This document shows, piece after piece, positions 30,616 through 41,701 of a stretch of DNA of 64,000 bases; within the stretch, counting starts at the first letter, position 1; each line of letters starts with the position of its first letter. The notes under the pieces are model-generated. The model ran no database searches. It was given only the letters and a program-made list of their open reading frames with translations, and had not been told where the DNA came from. Position numbers and translations under genes: made by a program. Source of the DNA: Ancylobacter sp. IITR112 (GTDB taxonomy: Bacteria; Pseudomonadota; Alphaproteobacteria; Rhizobiales; Xanthobacteraceae). The stretch is from positions 2,108,001-2,172,000 of the forward strand of contig NZ_JBGCUS010000001.1 in assembly GCF_041415945.1 (NCBI RefSeq). Reading direction: 5' to 3'.

Positions 30616-31695
30616 TCAGGTGGTGGAGAAGCGGTAGATGGAGACGTGGCGATAGGTCTGGCCGGGGTCCAGCCGGGCGGAGGGGTAATCCGCCCGGTTC
30701 GGCGCGTCCGGCCAGACCTGCGGCTCCAGACAGAAACCGTCCGCCTGGCGGTAGAGCCGGCCCTGTTTGCCGAGCGCGGTACCGTCGAGGAAATTGCCGG
30801 AATAGAATTGCAGCCCCGGCTGATCGGTCAGCACCTCCATCACCCGGCCGGAGGCGGGGTGCTCGACACGGGCGGCGAGGCGCGGGCGCGCGGTCGTGCC
30901 GCCTTCGAGGCAGTAATTATGGTCATAGCCGCGCCCGCGCCGCACTTGCTCATGGGCGTGGCGGATGCGGGCACCGATGCGCTGCGCCGTGCAGAAATCG
31001 AACGGCGTGCCGTCCACGCTCTCCGGCCCGCCGAGCGGAATCGCCGCTGCGTCCACGGGCAGATAATCGTCGGCATGGATGGTCAGCAAATGGTCGAGCA
31101 CATCGCCGCCGGCCTCCACCCCGCCGAGGTTGAAATAGCCGTGATGGGTCAGGTTCACGAGGGTCGGCGCGTCCGTCGTCGCCTCGAAGGCGATGGTGAG
31201 TTCCCCCTCTCCGCCCAGCGTATAGGTCACGCTCGCCTCCAGCGTGCCGGGAAAGCCCTGATCGCCCGCCGGACTGGTAAGGGCAAGGCGCAGCGAGGGC
31301 GCCGGTCCTTCGCTAAGCTCGGCGAGCCGCCACAGCCGCCGGTCGAAGCCTTCCGGCCCGCCATGCAGCGCGTGGTCGCCATCATTAGCCGGCACACGAT
31401 AGGCGGTTCCATCCAGCGTGAACCGCCCGCCGGCAATGCGGTTGGCATAGCGCCCCACCGCCACGCCGAAAAAACGCGGCTCGCTCACATAGGGCTGAGG
31501 CGTGTCATGGCCGAGCACGACGTCGGCGCGGCGCCCCGAACGGTCGGGCACATGCAGCGCCTGCACGGTGGCACCGAGGTCGAGAACGGAAACCTCCAGC
31601 CCGCCCTCGCCCAGCAGGCGGAAACGCTGAATCTCGGTTCCATCGGCCAGAGTGCCAAAAGTCTCGCGCAGGATACGGCCGGCCTCGGAACTCAT
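30616..31695 (-). CDS. galM: Galactose mutarotase (aldose 1-epimerase)
   Basis: 359 residues from ATG 31695 (MSSEAGRILRETFG); the open frame extends upstream to 32406 but adds a non-homologous stretch. It interconverts alpha and beta anomers of hexoses. Family motifs are GRYANRIAGGRFTLDG, the catalytic His segment NLTHHGYFNLGG and the late LQFYSGNFLDGT. It is convergent with the carboxypeptidase gene (8-bp gap) and divergent from ridA. Confidence 0.93.
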   Translation of the reverse strand: MSSEAGRILRETFGTLADGTEIQRFRLLGEGGLEVSVLDLGATVQALHVPDRSGRRADVVLGHDTPQPYVSEPRFFGVAVGRYANRIAGGRFTLDGTAYRVPANDGDHALHGGPEGFDRRLWRLAELSEGPAPSLRLALTSPAGDQGFPGTLEASVTYTLGGEGELTIAFEATTDAPTLVNLTHHGYFNLGGVEAGGDVLDHLLTIHADDYLPVDAAAIPLGGPESVDGTPFDFCTAQRIGARIRHAHEQVRRGRGYDHNYCLEGGTTARPRLAARVEHPASGRVMEVLTDQPGLQFYSGNFLDGTALGKQGRLYRQADGFCLEPQVWPDAPNRADYPSARLDPGQTYRHVSIYRFSTT

Positions 31696-31866
31696 GCTCG
31701 CTACTCTACCCCTCCGGGCACGCCCGGCACCGCTATCAGGACGCGCATTGTCGTCCCGCGCCGCGCCGAATGCCAGCCCCTGGCACCGCGTCGCGCCTCC
31801 TGCATTGACCGCGCCGCCGTCGCCGGGGGAAGCTCGCGCACCCGATCCCCCGCAGGAGACGCGATC

Positions 31867-32259
31867 TTGGCGCAGTTTCACATGATAGCCGATGCCCCCA
31901 CCCCCGTCGCCCCGTTCAGCCATGCCGTGGAGGCGGATGGCTGGGTCTTCATCACCGGCCAGATGCCGACCTGGCCGGACGATGATTCCCGCCCCCTGCC
32001 CGAGGGCGTGGAGGCGCAGACACGCCGGGTGATGGACAATCTCGTGCTTGTGCTCGCCGGCATCGGGCTCGACCTGTCGCATGTGCTGCAGGCGCGCGTC
32101 TATCTCACCGATTTCAAGGCCGACTATCCCGCCATGAACGCGGCCTACGCCTCCTATTTCCCGGCGGATCGCCGGCCGGCACGCACCTGTGTCGGCGTCA
32201 CCGGCCTCGCCCGCGACGCGCTGGTGGAAATCGACCTCGTCGCCCGCCGTCCCGGCTGA
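31867..32259 (+). CDS. RidA family enamine/imine deaminase
   Basis: 130 residues from TTG 31867, chosen because AGGAG lies 8 nt upstream (31854-31858); ATG 31882 is the alternative. The RidA/YjgF/UK114 fold removes reactive enamines such as 2-aminoacrylate. Typical features are PFSHAVEADGWVFITGQMP near the start, LAGIGLDLSHVLQARVYLTD, and the RPARTCVGVTGLARDALVEI ending with the conserved active-site Arg. It is divergent from galM. Confidence 0.88.
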   Translation: MAQFHMIADAPTPVAPFSHAVEADGWVFITGQMPTWPDDDSRPLPEGVEAQTRRVMDNLVLVLAGIGLDLSHVLQARVYLTDFKADYPAMNAAYASYFPADRRPARTCVGVTGLARDALVEIDLVARRPG

Positions 32260-32392
32260 ACCGGCGGCGCGCGGCGGCGTTTGCGCGAGGTCATGGACGC
32301 CGGCAGCCCGAGCCGGTCTGTGTCGTCCGGCCGTCAGCGGCGGCGGCGACAATGGTCCGCCCGGAAACGGCGCGGCGCAATGGAGCGAGCAC

Positions 32393-33346
32393 ATGGACAT
32401 GGCCACTCTCCCCCCCGATCACGGCAGCTATGAGCGCCTGATCGCCGGCGCCCGCACGGTGGAGGCGATGGCCACCGCCGTCGCGCACCCGTGCGATGCC
32501 GCGTCGCTGCAGGGCGCGCTCGACGCGGCCACGGCTGGCTTCATCGTGCCGATCCTCGTCGGCCCCGCCGCCCGCATCGAGGCGGTGGCACAGGCGGAAG
32601 GGCTGGACCTTGCCGGCATCGAGATCCTCGACACGCCGCACAGCGTCGCCTCCGCCGCCAGGGCGGTGGAGCTGGTGCGCGAGGGCCGCGCGAGCCTGCT
32701 GATGAAGGGCAGCCTGCACAGCGATGAAATGCTCGCCGCCATCACCGCCCGCGACACCGGCCTGCGCACCGGGCGGCGCGTCAGCCATGTCTTCGTCATG
32801 GATGTGCCGAGCTATGCCGAGCCGCTGTTCATCACCGATGCGGCGGTGAACATCTTTCCCGATCTCGATGCCAAGCGCGACATCGTGCAGAACGCCATCG
32901 ACCTGCATGTCGGGCTCGGCCTCGGCCGGCCGCGCGTCGCCATCCTCTCGGCGGTGGAAACCGTCACCACCTCCATTCCCAGCACCATCGACGCCGCCGC
33001 CTTGTGCAAGATGGCCGATCGCGGCCAGATCACCGGCGGCGATCTCGACGGGCCGCTGGCGCTCGACAATGCCATCTCGCCGGAAGCCGCGCGCATCAAG
33101 GGCATCGTCTCCCCCGTCGCCGGCCGGGCGCAGATTCTCGTCGCGCCGGACCTTGAAGCCGGCAACATGCTGGCGAAGAACCTCACCTTCATGGCCGGGG
33201 CGGACGCCGCCGGCGTGGTGCTCGGCGCGCGGGTGCCGGTGATATTGACCAGCCGCGCCGACACGCTGAAGACCCGCCTCGCCTCCTGCGCGGTGGCTGT
33301 GCTGTATGCGCAGGCGCGGCTGCGCCAGCCGGGGCTGGGAGGGTGA
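32393..33346 (+). CDS. Phosphate acetyltransferase/butyryltransferase family enzyme
   Basis: 317 residues of the PTA_PTB family, transferring acyl groups between CoA and phosphate. ATG 32393 has GGAG 7 nt upstream. Motifs include LLMKGSLHSDEMLAAIT, RVSHVFVMDVP, VAILSAVETVTTSIPST and the GIVSPVAGRAQILVAPDLEA segment near the C-terminus. It overlaps or abuts ackA, so a Pta-AckA pair (acetyl-CoA to acetyl phosphate to acetate) is likely. It is the short class found with enoyl-CoA-hydratase fusions in other genomes, here without that extra domain. Confidence 0.88.
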   Translation: MDMATLPPDHGSYERLIAGARTVEAMATAVAHPCDAASLQGALDAATAGFIVPILVGPAARIEAVAQAEGLDLAGIEILDTPHSVASAARAVELVREGRASLLMKGSLHSDEMLAAITARDTGLRTGRRVSHVFVMDVPSYAEPLFITDAAVNIFPDLDAKRDIVQNAIDLHVGLGLGRPRVAILSAVETVTTSIPSTIDAAALCKMADRGQITGGDLDGPLALDNAISPEAARIKGIVSPVAGRAQILVAPDLEAGNMLAKNLTFMAGADAAGVVLGARVPVILTSRADTLKTRLASCAVAVLYAQARLRQPGLGG

Positions 33347-33351
33347 AGGCG

Positions 33352-34536
33352 ATGAGCCAGGCCATTTTCGTCGTCAATGCCGGCTCGTCCAGCATCAAGT
33401 TCAAGCTCTATCGCGTCGCCGGCCGCGCCGTTGCGCTGGTCCTTGGCGGCGCGCTGGACGGCATCGGCACCCGCCCGCGCCTCCACGCGACGGACGAGGC
33501 CGGCGTGGTGCTGGTCGACCGCACCTTCCCGGCGCAGGAGATCGCCGCCGCACCGGAAGCCCAGCACGCCATCAGCGACTGGGTGCTGCCGCATCTCGAC
33601 GGCTTCGATCTCATCGGCGTCGGCCACCGCGTGGTGCATGGCGGGCCGCACTACACCCACCCCGAGATTGTGAATGACGAGGTGCTGCGCACGCTGGAGA
33701 GCTTCATCCCGCTCGCCCCGCTGCACCAATTGACCAATCTCGACCCTATCCGCACCATTCGCGAGCGCCGCCCGGACCTGCCGCAGGTCGCCTGCTTCGA
33801 CACCGCCTTCCACCGCTCCCACCCTGAGGTGTGCGACCGCTTCGCCCTGCCCGAGGCGCTCTACCGCGACGGCGTGCGCCGCTACGGCTTCCACGGCCTG
33901 TCCTATGAGTATGTTTCCGGCGCGCTGCGCGAACTGGCGCCGGAACTGGCGCGCGGGCGCGTCGTCATCTGCCATCTCGGCTCCGGCGCCTCGGCCTGCG
34001 GCCTCCTGGACGGCGCCAGCCAGGACGCGACGATGAGCTTCACCGCGCTGGACGGCCTGCCCATGGGCACACGCTGCGGCGCGCTCGATCCCGGCGTGGT
34101 GCTGCATCTGATCGAGCAGAAGGGCATGAGCGCGGCCGAGGTCGGCCACATGCTCTATCACGACAGCGGCCTCAAGGGCCTCTCCGGCCTGTCCAGCGAC
34201 ATGCGCGAATTGCTGGCGAGCGACGCGCCCGCCGCGCGGATGGCGGTGGACTATTTCACCCTGCATGTGGCGCAGGCGGTGGCGCGGCTGGCGGTGACGC
34301 TGGACGGGCTCGACGCGCTGGTCTTCACCGCCGGCATTGGCGAGCACGCGCCGGAGGTGCGCGCGCGCATCTGCGCCCGGCTCGGCCTGCTGGGCGTCGC
34401 GCTGGACGATCGCGCGAACAAGGCCAACGAGACCTGGATCGACGCCGACGGCGCCGGCCCGCATGTGCTGGTCATCCCCACCGATGAGGAACGGATGATC
34501 GCGCAGGCGACGCTGAACCTGCTGCGGCCCACTTAG
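33352..34536 (+). CDS. ackA: Acetate kinase
   Basis: 394 residues. It makes ATP and acetate from acetyl phosphate and ADP. The phosphate-binding motif FVVNAGSSSIKFKLY is at the N-terminus, and RYGFHGLSYEYVS, ICHLGSGASACGLLDG, DTRCG-like GTRCGALDPGV and VFTAGIGEHAPEVR follow. ATG 33352 is preferred over GTG 33343 because a GGGAGGG site lies about 9 nt before it. The GTG alternative would overlap the pta stop by 4 nt. The stop codon lies inside a repeat element shared with the convergent ATP12 gene. Confidence 0.95.
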   Translation: MSQAIFVVNAGSSSIKFKLYRVAGRAVALVLGGALDGIGTRPRLHATDEAGVVLVDRTFPAQEIAAAPEAQHAISDWVLPHLDGFDLIGVGHRVVHGGPHYTHPEIVNDEVLRTLESFIPLAPLHQLTNLDPIRTIRERRPDLPQVACFDTAFHRSHPEVCDRFALPEALYRDGVRRYGFHGLSYEYVSGALRELAPELARGRVVICHLGSGASACGLLDGASQDATMSFTALDGLPMGTRCGALDPGVVLHLIEQKGMSAAEVGHMLYHDSGLKGLSGLSSDMRELLASDAPAARMAVDYFTLHVAQAVARLAVTLDGLDALVFTAGIGEHAPEVRARICARLGLLGVALDDRANKANETWIDADGAGPHVLVIPTDEERMIAQATLNLLRPT

Positions 34537-34603
34537 AGCAATCCCCGCAAAAGTGCATTGCGGTTTTGCGCCAGGAATTGCGGATAATCAGAGAGTTAGA
34601 GCA
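34533..34603. repeat. Palindromic intergenic element between ackA and the ATP12 gene
   Basis: Direct repeats TTAGAGCA at 34533-34540 and 34596-34603 flank a hairpin CGCAAAA (34546-34552) / TTTTGCG (34564-34570). The nested CCGCAA/TTGCGG stem followed by TTTT can serve as a terminator for ackA, and the reverse strand can serve the convergent gene. The pattern is one I recognise as common between genes in Hyphomicrobiales. Confidence 0.6.
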
Positions 34604-35351
34604 GCGCGTAGAGCCGCGCGGCGGCCTCGAAGTCGCGAAACCGCGTGGCGCGGCGCGCCAGCGCCTCGGCATCGGTGCCCCAGAGCTGTTCCTGCACCTC
34701 TTCATCCGCATGGGCGGCGCGCCACGCCTGCACCATGTCGAGATGACCGTGCGCCACCGCCAGGGCGAGCAGCGCCGAGCCGCTCAGCGTCGTCATCAGA
34801 TTCAGCGCCGCCATGCGCAACGGATCGTCCGGCAGGGCGGCAGCGATCAGTTCCAGCGTACGCGGCGGCTGGGCGACATGCACCACGCCCTCGCTCAGCA
34901 TGAAGCTGGCGCCGAAGCGCTCGCGCGCCCACCCCAGCACCGGGTCCCAGAGCTGCGCGTGCAGCGCCACAAGCTGCGCCGGATTGTCGGTGCGGTAGCA
35001 CAGCAAATCGCTGCCGGCATAGCGGACGATCTCGTCGCCGACCTCCGCCATGTTGGGCGCCACGCCATCGAGCGCCGAGTTCACCAGCCGGGTCATCGGC
35101 ATGGTCATCGGGTCGATGAACTCGCCCTGCGCCTGCCATTCCTGCGCCAGCGCCTGCGCCAGCGCCTCGCTCGGCACGGCGACGAGGTGGCGGCCCGGCG
35201 TGCGCACCGGGCGGCCGTCCAGTTCCACGCGGAACAGCCCGTCCACCGGCGCGGCCTCGGCCCGGGTGTAGAAGCGCTTGGGCAGCGGCTTGCGCTCGGC
35301 AAAGCCCGGCCGGGCCGGTGCCGGCGGGGCCTCGGGGGGTCCTTCGCTCAC
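34596..35351 (-). CDS. ATP12-family F1-ATPase assembly chaperone
   Basis: 251 residues, COG5387/ATP12 family, whose mitochondrial member protects the F1 alpha subunit during ATP synthase assembly. Seen: KRFYTRAEAAPVDGLFRVEL, GRPVRTPGRHLVAVPSEALA, EWQAQGEFIDPMTMPMTRL and the later YAGSDLLCYRTDNPAQLVA. It starts at GTG 35351, overlapping the stop of the HAD gene (GTGA). This gene pair is usual in alphaproteobacteria. The TAA stop lies in the downstream repeat element. Confidence 0.9.
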   Translation of the reverse strand: MSEGPPEAPPAPARPGFAERKPLPKRFYTRAEAAPVDGLFRVELDGRPVRTPGRHLVAVPSEALAQALAQEWQAQGEFIDPMTMPMTRLVNSALDGVAPNMAEVGDEIVRYAGSDLLCYRTDNPAQLVALHAQLWDPVLGWARERFGASFMLSEGVVHVAQPPRTLELIAAALPDDPLRMAALNLMTTLSGSALLALAVAHGHLDMVQAWRAAHADEEVQEQLWGTDAEALARRATRFRDFEAAARLYALL

Positions 35352-36019
35352 GCCACCGTCTCCCAGAGTTCGTCGATCGCCCGTTGCAGCTCGTCCGCAT
35401 CCCCCGCCAGACGCTCGGCGCCCGACTGGGTCAGCAGGGCCGGCGCGTGATAGCCCCAGCTCACGCCGATGGCGCGGGCGCCGGCGGCGCGGGCCATCAC
35501 CATGTCGAAGCTGGTATCGCCGATCAGCACCGTGTCCATCGGCTCGGCGCCGGTGGCGGCCATCGCCTGCAGCACCATGGCCGGGTGCGGCTTGGACGGC
35601 GCGTCGTCGGCGGTCTGGATGGTGACGAACCGCCCCTCCAGCCGGTGATGCGCCAGCACCGCCGCCACGCCGCGCTGCGACTTGCCGGTGGCGATGCCCA
35701 GCAGCACGTCGTCGCGGGCAGAGAGCGTCTCGATGAGGGCGCGCATGCCGGGGAACATCGGCTCGCTGAAATCCGGCTCGGCGCGCAATTCGCGGAAGGC
35801 GTCGCGGTAGAGGCCGGCCAGCCGCTCGGCGGGAAAGCGCGGATCGTCCTCGCCGAGCCGCTGCATCGCTTCCACCAGCGACAGGCCGACAATGCCGAGC
35901 ACCACCTCGCGCGGCGGCATGGCGAGTTCCGCGCGGGCGAAGGCGCGGGCCATGGCGGCGACGATGACGTGCTGGCTGTCCACCAGCGTGCCGTCGCAAT
36001 CGAACAGGACGAGTTTCAT
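35348..36019 (-). CDS. HAD-superfamily phosphatase (Gph-like)
   Basis: 223 residues from ATG 36019, starting directly with the nucleophile motif LFDCDGTLVDS. Motif II is in GIATGKS, motif III is the Lys in PSKPHPAMV, and motif IV is LIGDTSFDMVMA. The cap is of the alpha-helical C1 type, as in phosphoglycolate phosphatase. It probably acts on small phosphate esters, but the exact substrate is unknown. The 65-codon upstream extension of the frame has no homology features and is excluded. It is translationally coupled to the ATP12 gene. Confidence 0.88.
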   Translation of the reverse strand: MKLVLFDCDGTLVDSQHVIVAAMARAFARAELAMPPREVVLGIVGLSLVEAMQRLGEDDPRFPAERLAGLYRDAFRELRAEPDFSEPMFPGMRALIETLSARDDVLLGIATGKSQRGVAAVLAHHRLEGRFVTIQTADDAPSKPHPAMVLQAMAATGAEPMDTVLIGDTSFDMVMARAAGARAIGVSWGYHAPALLTQSGAERLAGDADELQRAIDELWETVA

Positions 36020-36123
36020 CGGAACCACCGCGCGGCTGGAACCGCGCGACGGGGAACGGGCACGGCCGCGCGGAAGAGCCGTCGAAGTCGGGGAAGCGGC
36101 CGGCGATGTCAACCCCTCGCCCC

Positions 36124-36159
36124 AAAACGCACCGCGCGCCGCTGGAAAGCGGCGCGCGG
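36124..36159 (-). terminator. Terminator of the chemoreceptor gene
   Basis: 12-bp stem with arms CCGCGCGCCGCT (36132-36143) and AGCGGCGCGCGG (36148-36159), then on the minus strand TGCGTTTTGG. It lies 24 bp after the stop of the chemoreceptor. Confidence 0.65.
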
Positions 36160-36182
36160 CGGGGCTGGGAGCGTGTGGACGG

Positions 36183-37883
36183 TCAGGCCGCCCGCAGGCT
36201 GCGCACCAGCTCACCCACCTGCTGCTTCAGGTCGCTGGCCTGATGCGCCAGCGAGCCGGAGAGCGAGGTCAATTGGGCGGAGGCGGCGCCGGTCATTTCC
36301 GCCGCGCGACCGACGCCGACGATGTTCTCGCTCACCATGCCGGTGCCGCTGGCGGCCTGGTTGGTGTTGGCGGCGATCTCCTGCGTCGCCGAGCCCTGCT
36401 GCTCGACCGAGCTGGCGATCATGGTCGTCGCGTCGCGGATCTGCGCGATGGTGGAGACGATGTGCTCGATCGAGCCCACCGTGCGCCCGGTCGCCTGCTG
36501 GATATCGGCGACCTTGAGGCCGATTTCCTTGGTGGCGCCGGCGGTCTGCTCGGCGAGCTGCTTCACTTCCTGCGCCACCACCGCGAAGCCGCGCCCGGCC
36601 TCGCCCGCACGCGCCGCCTCGATGGTGGCGTTGAGCGCGAGGAGATTGGTCTGGGCGGCGATGTCGGTGATGAGGTTGACGACTTCGCCGATCTTGGCGG
36701 CGGCGTCGGAGAGTTCGCGGATTTCGCCGGCGGCACGGTTGACCACCTCCGCCCCGCTCACCGCACGCCCGGCGGCGCCGCTGACCTGGTTGCCGATCTC
36801 GCGGATCGAGGAGGTGAGCTCCTCCGTCGCCGCCGCCACGGTCTGCACGCTGCCCGAGGCTTCAGCCGCGGCGCTGCCCACCGCCGCCGCCTGACGGGAG
36901 GTTTCCTCGGCGCTGGCCGCGAGGTTGCGCGCGGCTTCCGATACTTCGCTGGAAGAATTGGCCAGCGCGTTGGCGAGCGTGCCCATCTTCGATTCGAACT
37001 CGTCGGCGATCGCCTGGCGCTGCGCCGCGACGCGCTGGGCGGCGTGGCTCTCGGCCTGCCTCGCCTCTTCGCGCGCCTTCTCGGCGTCCACCAGCGCGCT
37101 GCGCAGAACATCCGCCGAGCGGGCCATGGCGCCGATCTCGTCCCGGCGCTCGGTGCCGTCGACGGTGACGTTCAGCACGCCCTGGGCGAGGCTTTCAAAA
37201 ATGGCCCGCAGGCGCTCCAGCGGCTTCACCACGCCGTAGCGCGTCGCCAGGAAGGCCAGGAGGAACACCAGCACCAGGCCCGCGGCCATCGTGCTGTAGA
37301 CCATGGTGACGGTCGACTCGGCAGCCTCGCTGAGCTCGTCGGCAAGACGCGAAACGCCCTCCGCCTGCCTGTTCACGTCGGCGGCAATCTCGGCGATCAG
37401 CGCCTTGGAGATCGGCATGCAGCGCGCGTTCCATTCCGCCAGCGTTCTGGTATTTTCCGCGACCGAGGTCGAGGCATTGGCCCGCGCGACAACGTCGCCG
37501 CACTGCTCCCCGACGAACCGATCGAACTTCGCCACCAGCGTCTTCACCTCTTCGGCTTGCGTGGGATCCTGGGCCGCCACATCCGCCATGCGCTCATGGA
37601 AGCCGGCGATCGCCTCCTTCTGCGAGTTGACCGCCGCCTCATTGTCTTCCTCGGTCAGCGAGGACAGGGACTGGTAGACGCTCTGGTTGAAATAGACGGT
37701 GAAGCGGTTGGCACGGGCCAGCGCCCGGGCGGCCGAGGCAGGGCCTATCAGTGCCTCGTGATACTGGGCACTGATCGCCTGCATGCGGGTGCCGGCAAAA
37801 ATCACCCCCCCGGCCGCAAAGGCGGCCAGCAGCAGTAGCAGCGCCGATATCTTGCCGATGAGCGGCAAATTCTTGAACGACAT
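36183..37883 (-). CDS. Methyl-accepting chemotaxis protein
   Basis: 566 residues. TM1 lies at about 8-30, a short periplasmic sensor of about 155 residues follows (four-helix-bundle type, with two cysteines RCMP and GEQCGDV), and TM2 is at about 191-214. HAMP follows, then the cytoplasmic coiled-coil signalling domain with the hairpin tip [20 protein letters not shown] and [18 protein letters not shown]. It relays ligand signals to CheA/CheW. No other che genes are near. The ligand is unknown. Confidence 0.95.
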   Translation of the reverse strand: MSFKNLPLIGKISALLLLLAAFAAGGVIFAGTRMQAISAQYHEALIGPASAARALARANRFTVYFNQSVYQSLSSLTEEDNEAAVNSQKEAIAGFHERMADVAAQDPTQAEEVKTLVAKFDRFVGEQCGDVVARANASTSVAENTRTLAEWNARCMPISKALIAEIAADVNRQAEGVSRLADELSEAAESTVTMVYSTMAAGLVLVFLLAFLATRYGVVKPLERLRAIFESLAQGVLNVTVDGTERRDEIGAMARSADVLRSALVDAEKAREEARQAESHAAQRVAAQRQAIADEFESKMGTLANALANSSSEVSEAARNLAASAEETSRQAAAVGSAAAEASGSVQTVAAATEELTSSIREIGNQVSGAAGRAVSGAEVVNRAAGEIRELSDAAAKIGEVVNLITDIAAQTNLLALNATIEAARAGEAGRGFAVVAQEVKQLAEQTAGATKEIGLKVADIQQATGRTVGSIEHIVSTIAQIRDATTMIASSVEQQGSATQEIAANTNQAASGTGMVSENIVGVGRAAEMTGAASAQLTSLSGSLAHQASDLKQQVGELVRSLRAA

Positions 37884-38055
37884 GTGAGCTCCACGGGACA
37901 GCTAACCCAGCCCCGGCCCGGGCGCGACTCTGCGCGGTGCCGACCGAGACCTTCCGGCGGCACCATGGAAACGCCGCCTTGTGCGAAGCTGTCGTGGAGA
38001 TTACCCGCCAACCGGGTATCGCGGGTGAGTGGAGAGAACGGGGCGTCGGGCGCGG

Positions 38056-38131
38056 TGGTGGGCGGTGACGGGCTCGAACCGCCGACCCTCTCGGTGTAAA
38101 CGAGATGCTCTACCAACTGAGCTAACCGCCC
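38056..38131 (-). tRNA. tRNA-Val (anticodon UAC)
   Basis: 76-nt cloverleaf on the minus strand. The acceptor GGGCGGT pairs with ACCGCCC, followed by A and an encoded CCA. The D arm is TAGCTCAGTTGGTAGAGC. The anticodon loop TTTACAC between TCTCG and CGAGA gives TAC. The T loop is GGTTCGAGCC. Confidence 0.97.
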
Positions 38132-38151
38132 GCATGGCCGCTGCCGGCTGC

Positions 38152-38180
38152 GTTTAAGCATCCATAGGGGCCAGCGGCAA
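38152..38180 (-). promoter_or_regulatory. Candidate promoter of tRNA-Val
   Basis: Minus-strand TTGCCG (38180-38175), 17-bp spacer, TTAAAC (38157-38152), about 20 bp before the tRNA 5' end. The remaining bases up to 38435 hold GC-rich sequence with no gene that I can support. Confidence 0.4.
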
Positions 38181-38435
38181 GAGGCGAGATGACCGACGGG
38201 TCTTGACCCGCGTCATCGCCTCCGGCGCGGCGGAGGATGCGGGCGGCGGCGCCCGCCGGGGCCCCTGCAACGACGATCCGGGATGAGGGGGAAGCGGCGC
38301 GTCGCCACCGCCGGCGCCCGCGCCGCATCGGGCTGTCGGGCGTGGCGCGGCCCGCCGGTCCTGCCGGCGAGCCTGCGCCTTCGTCGCCACGCCACACCCC
38401 GCGCCGTGCCGGCACGGGGGGCGCGGCCTGGACGA

Positions 38436-38714
38436 TCAACCGTTGACGGTTTCCTTCAGGCCCTTGCCGGGCGTGAACTTCGGGGCCTTGGAGGCCTCGA
38501 TCTTGACCGGGTTGCCGGTGCGCGGGTTGCGGCCTTCGCGCGCGGCGCGGGTCACGACGGAGAAGCTGCCGAAGCCGATCAGCTTGACTTCTTCGCCGGC
38601 CTTCAGCGAGGCGGCAATAGCATCGAAGGTCGCGTCGACCGCGGCCGCCGCAGCAGCCTTCGTCAGCTTGGCCTGCTCGGCCACGGCGGCGACGAGTTCG
38701 TTCTTCGTGGTCAT
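38436..38714 (-). CDS. hup: HU-family nucleoid DNA-binding protein
   Basis: 92 residues, full length for HU. It bends DNA and organises the nucleoid. Seen: MTTKNELVAAVAEQAKLTKA, LKAGEEVKLIGFGSFSV, and the signature arm GRNPRTGNPVKIEASKAPKF with the intercalating proline. ATG 38714 begins the domain; the frame continues upstream without homology. It lies downstream of lon, as in many proteobacteria, but with a terminator between them. Confidence 0.96.
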   Translation of the reverse strand: MTTKNELVAAVAEQAKLTKAAAAAAVDATFDAIAASLKAGEEVKLIGFGSFSVVTRAAREGRNPRTGNPVKIEASKAPKFTPGKGLKETVNG

Positions 38715-38862
38715 TTGACCGGTCCTTCCCTTGATTGCACAAGAATCGTCGGTCGCATGCACCGACGACGGGCGGGCACCCTTTCCCCAAAATGCGGCGA
38801 TTGCAAGCGCTCCCACCCAGAAACCCGCACAAATACACGACTTCGAGGCGATCGGGCGTATT

Positions 38863-38891
38863 TCTATACCTCTATTTGTGACGGTTTGCCA
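38863..38891 (-). promoter_or_regulatory. Candidate promoter of hup
   Basis: Minus-strand TGGCAA (38891-38886), 17-bp spacer, TATAGA (38868-38863). The leader to the hup start would be about 140 nt. Confidence 0.4.
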
Positions 38892-38950
38892 CGCCCGCAA
38901 TTTGGGCGCCGACGACCGGTTCACACCCGCCCATCGGGCCGTCACCGCGC

Positions 38951-38988
38951 AAACGAAAGCGGCGGCACCCGCCGGGTACCGCCGCTTC
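38951..38988 (-). terminator. Terminator of lon
   Basis: On the minus strand GAAGCGGCGG, a GC loop with ACCCGGCGGGT, GCCGCCGCTTTCGTTT. It starts 23 bp after the lon stop and separates lon from hup. Confidence 0.6.
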
Positions 38989-39010
38989 CATTCTGTGTCG
39001 GGCGAAGCGC

Positions 39011-41449
<2,439 letters not shown>

Positions 41450-41614
41450 GGCTCTTTCCTTTCTTTGGGCGGCAGGCGACCGGACCCGAGGACAGCCGTC
41501 CTCGGGAGGAACCGCGCCGCGATGCGGCCGGAACGCGAACGTTGATCTCTGTGCGGGGGCTGCGTCGGGCGCGCGGAGCACGTCGATGCGGTCGAGGACC
41601 GGTGGTTGAGGCTC

Positions 41615-41643
41615 AGATGGCGATGCCCCCGCCCCCCGTCAAG
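41615..41643 (-). promoter_or_regulatory. Candidate RpoH (heat-shock) promoter of lon
   Basis: Minus-strand CTTGAC (41643-41638), 17-bp spacer, CCATCT (41620-41615). This resembles the alphaproteobacterial sigma-32 pattern CTTGAA-N16-18-CCAnnT. It would give a leader of about 155 nt. Confidence 0.45.
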
Positions 41644-41701
41644 GGAGCGGGCCGCGCCACTGGCCGGACCTGATGGCCCGGCCCTGTCCACCGCCGGTCG
41701 A

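Noticed and set aside
30646..32259. 537-codon plus-strand frame ending in ridA
   Set aside because: Only its last 130 codons look like RidA. The rest is antisense to galM, and a ribosome binding site marks TTG 31867 as the start.
34596..36125. 509-codon single protein covering both ATP12 and the HAD region
   Set aside because: The part upstream of 35351 is out of frame with the HAD phosphatase, which has complete motifs. Two overlapping genes explain the region better.
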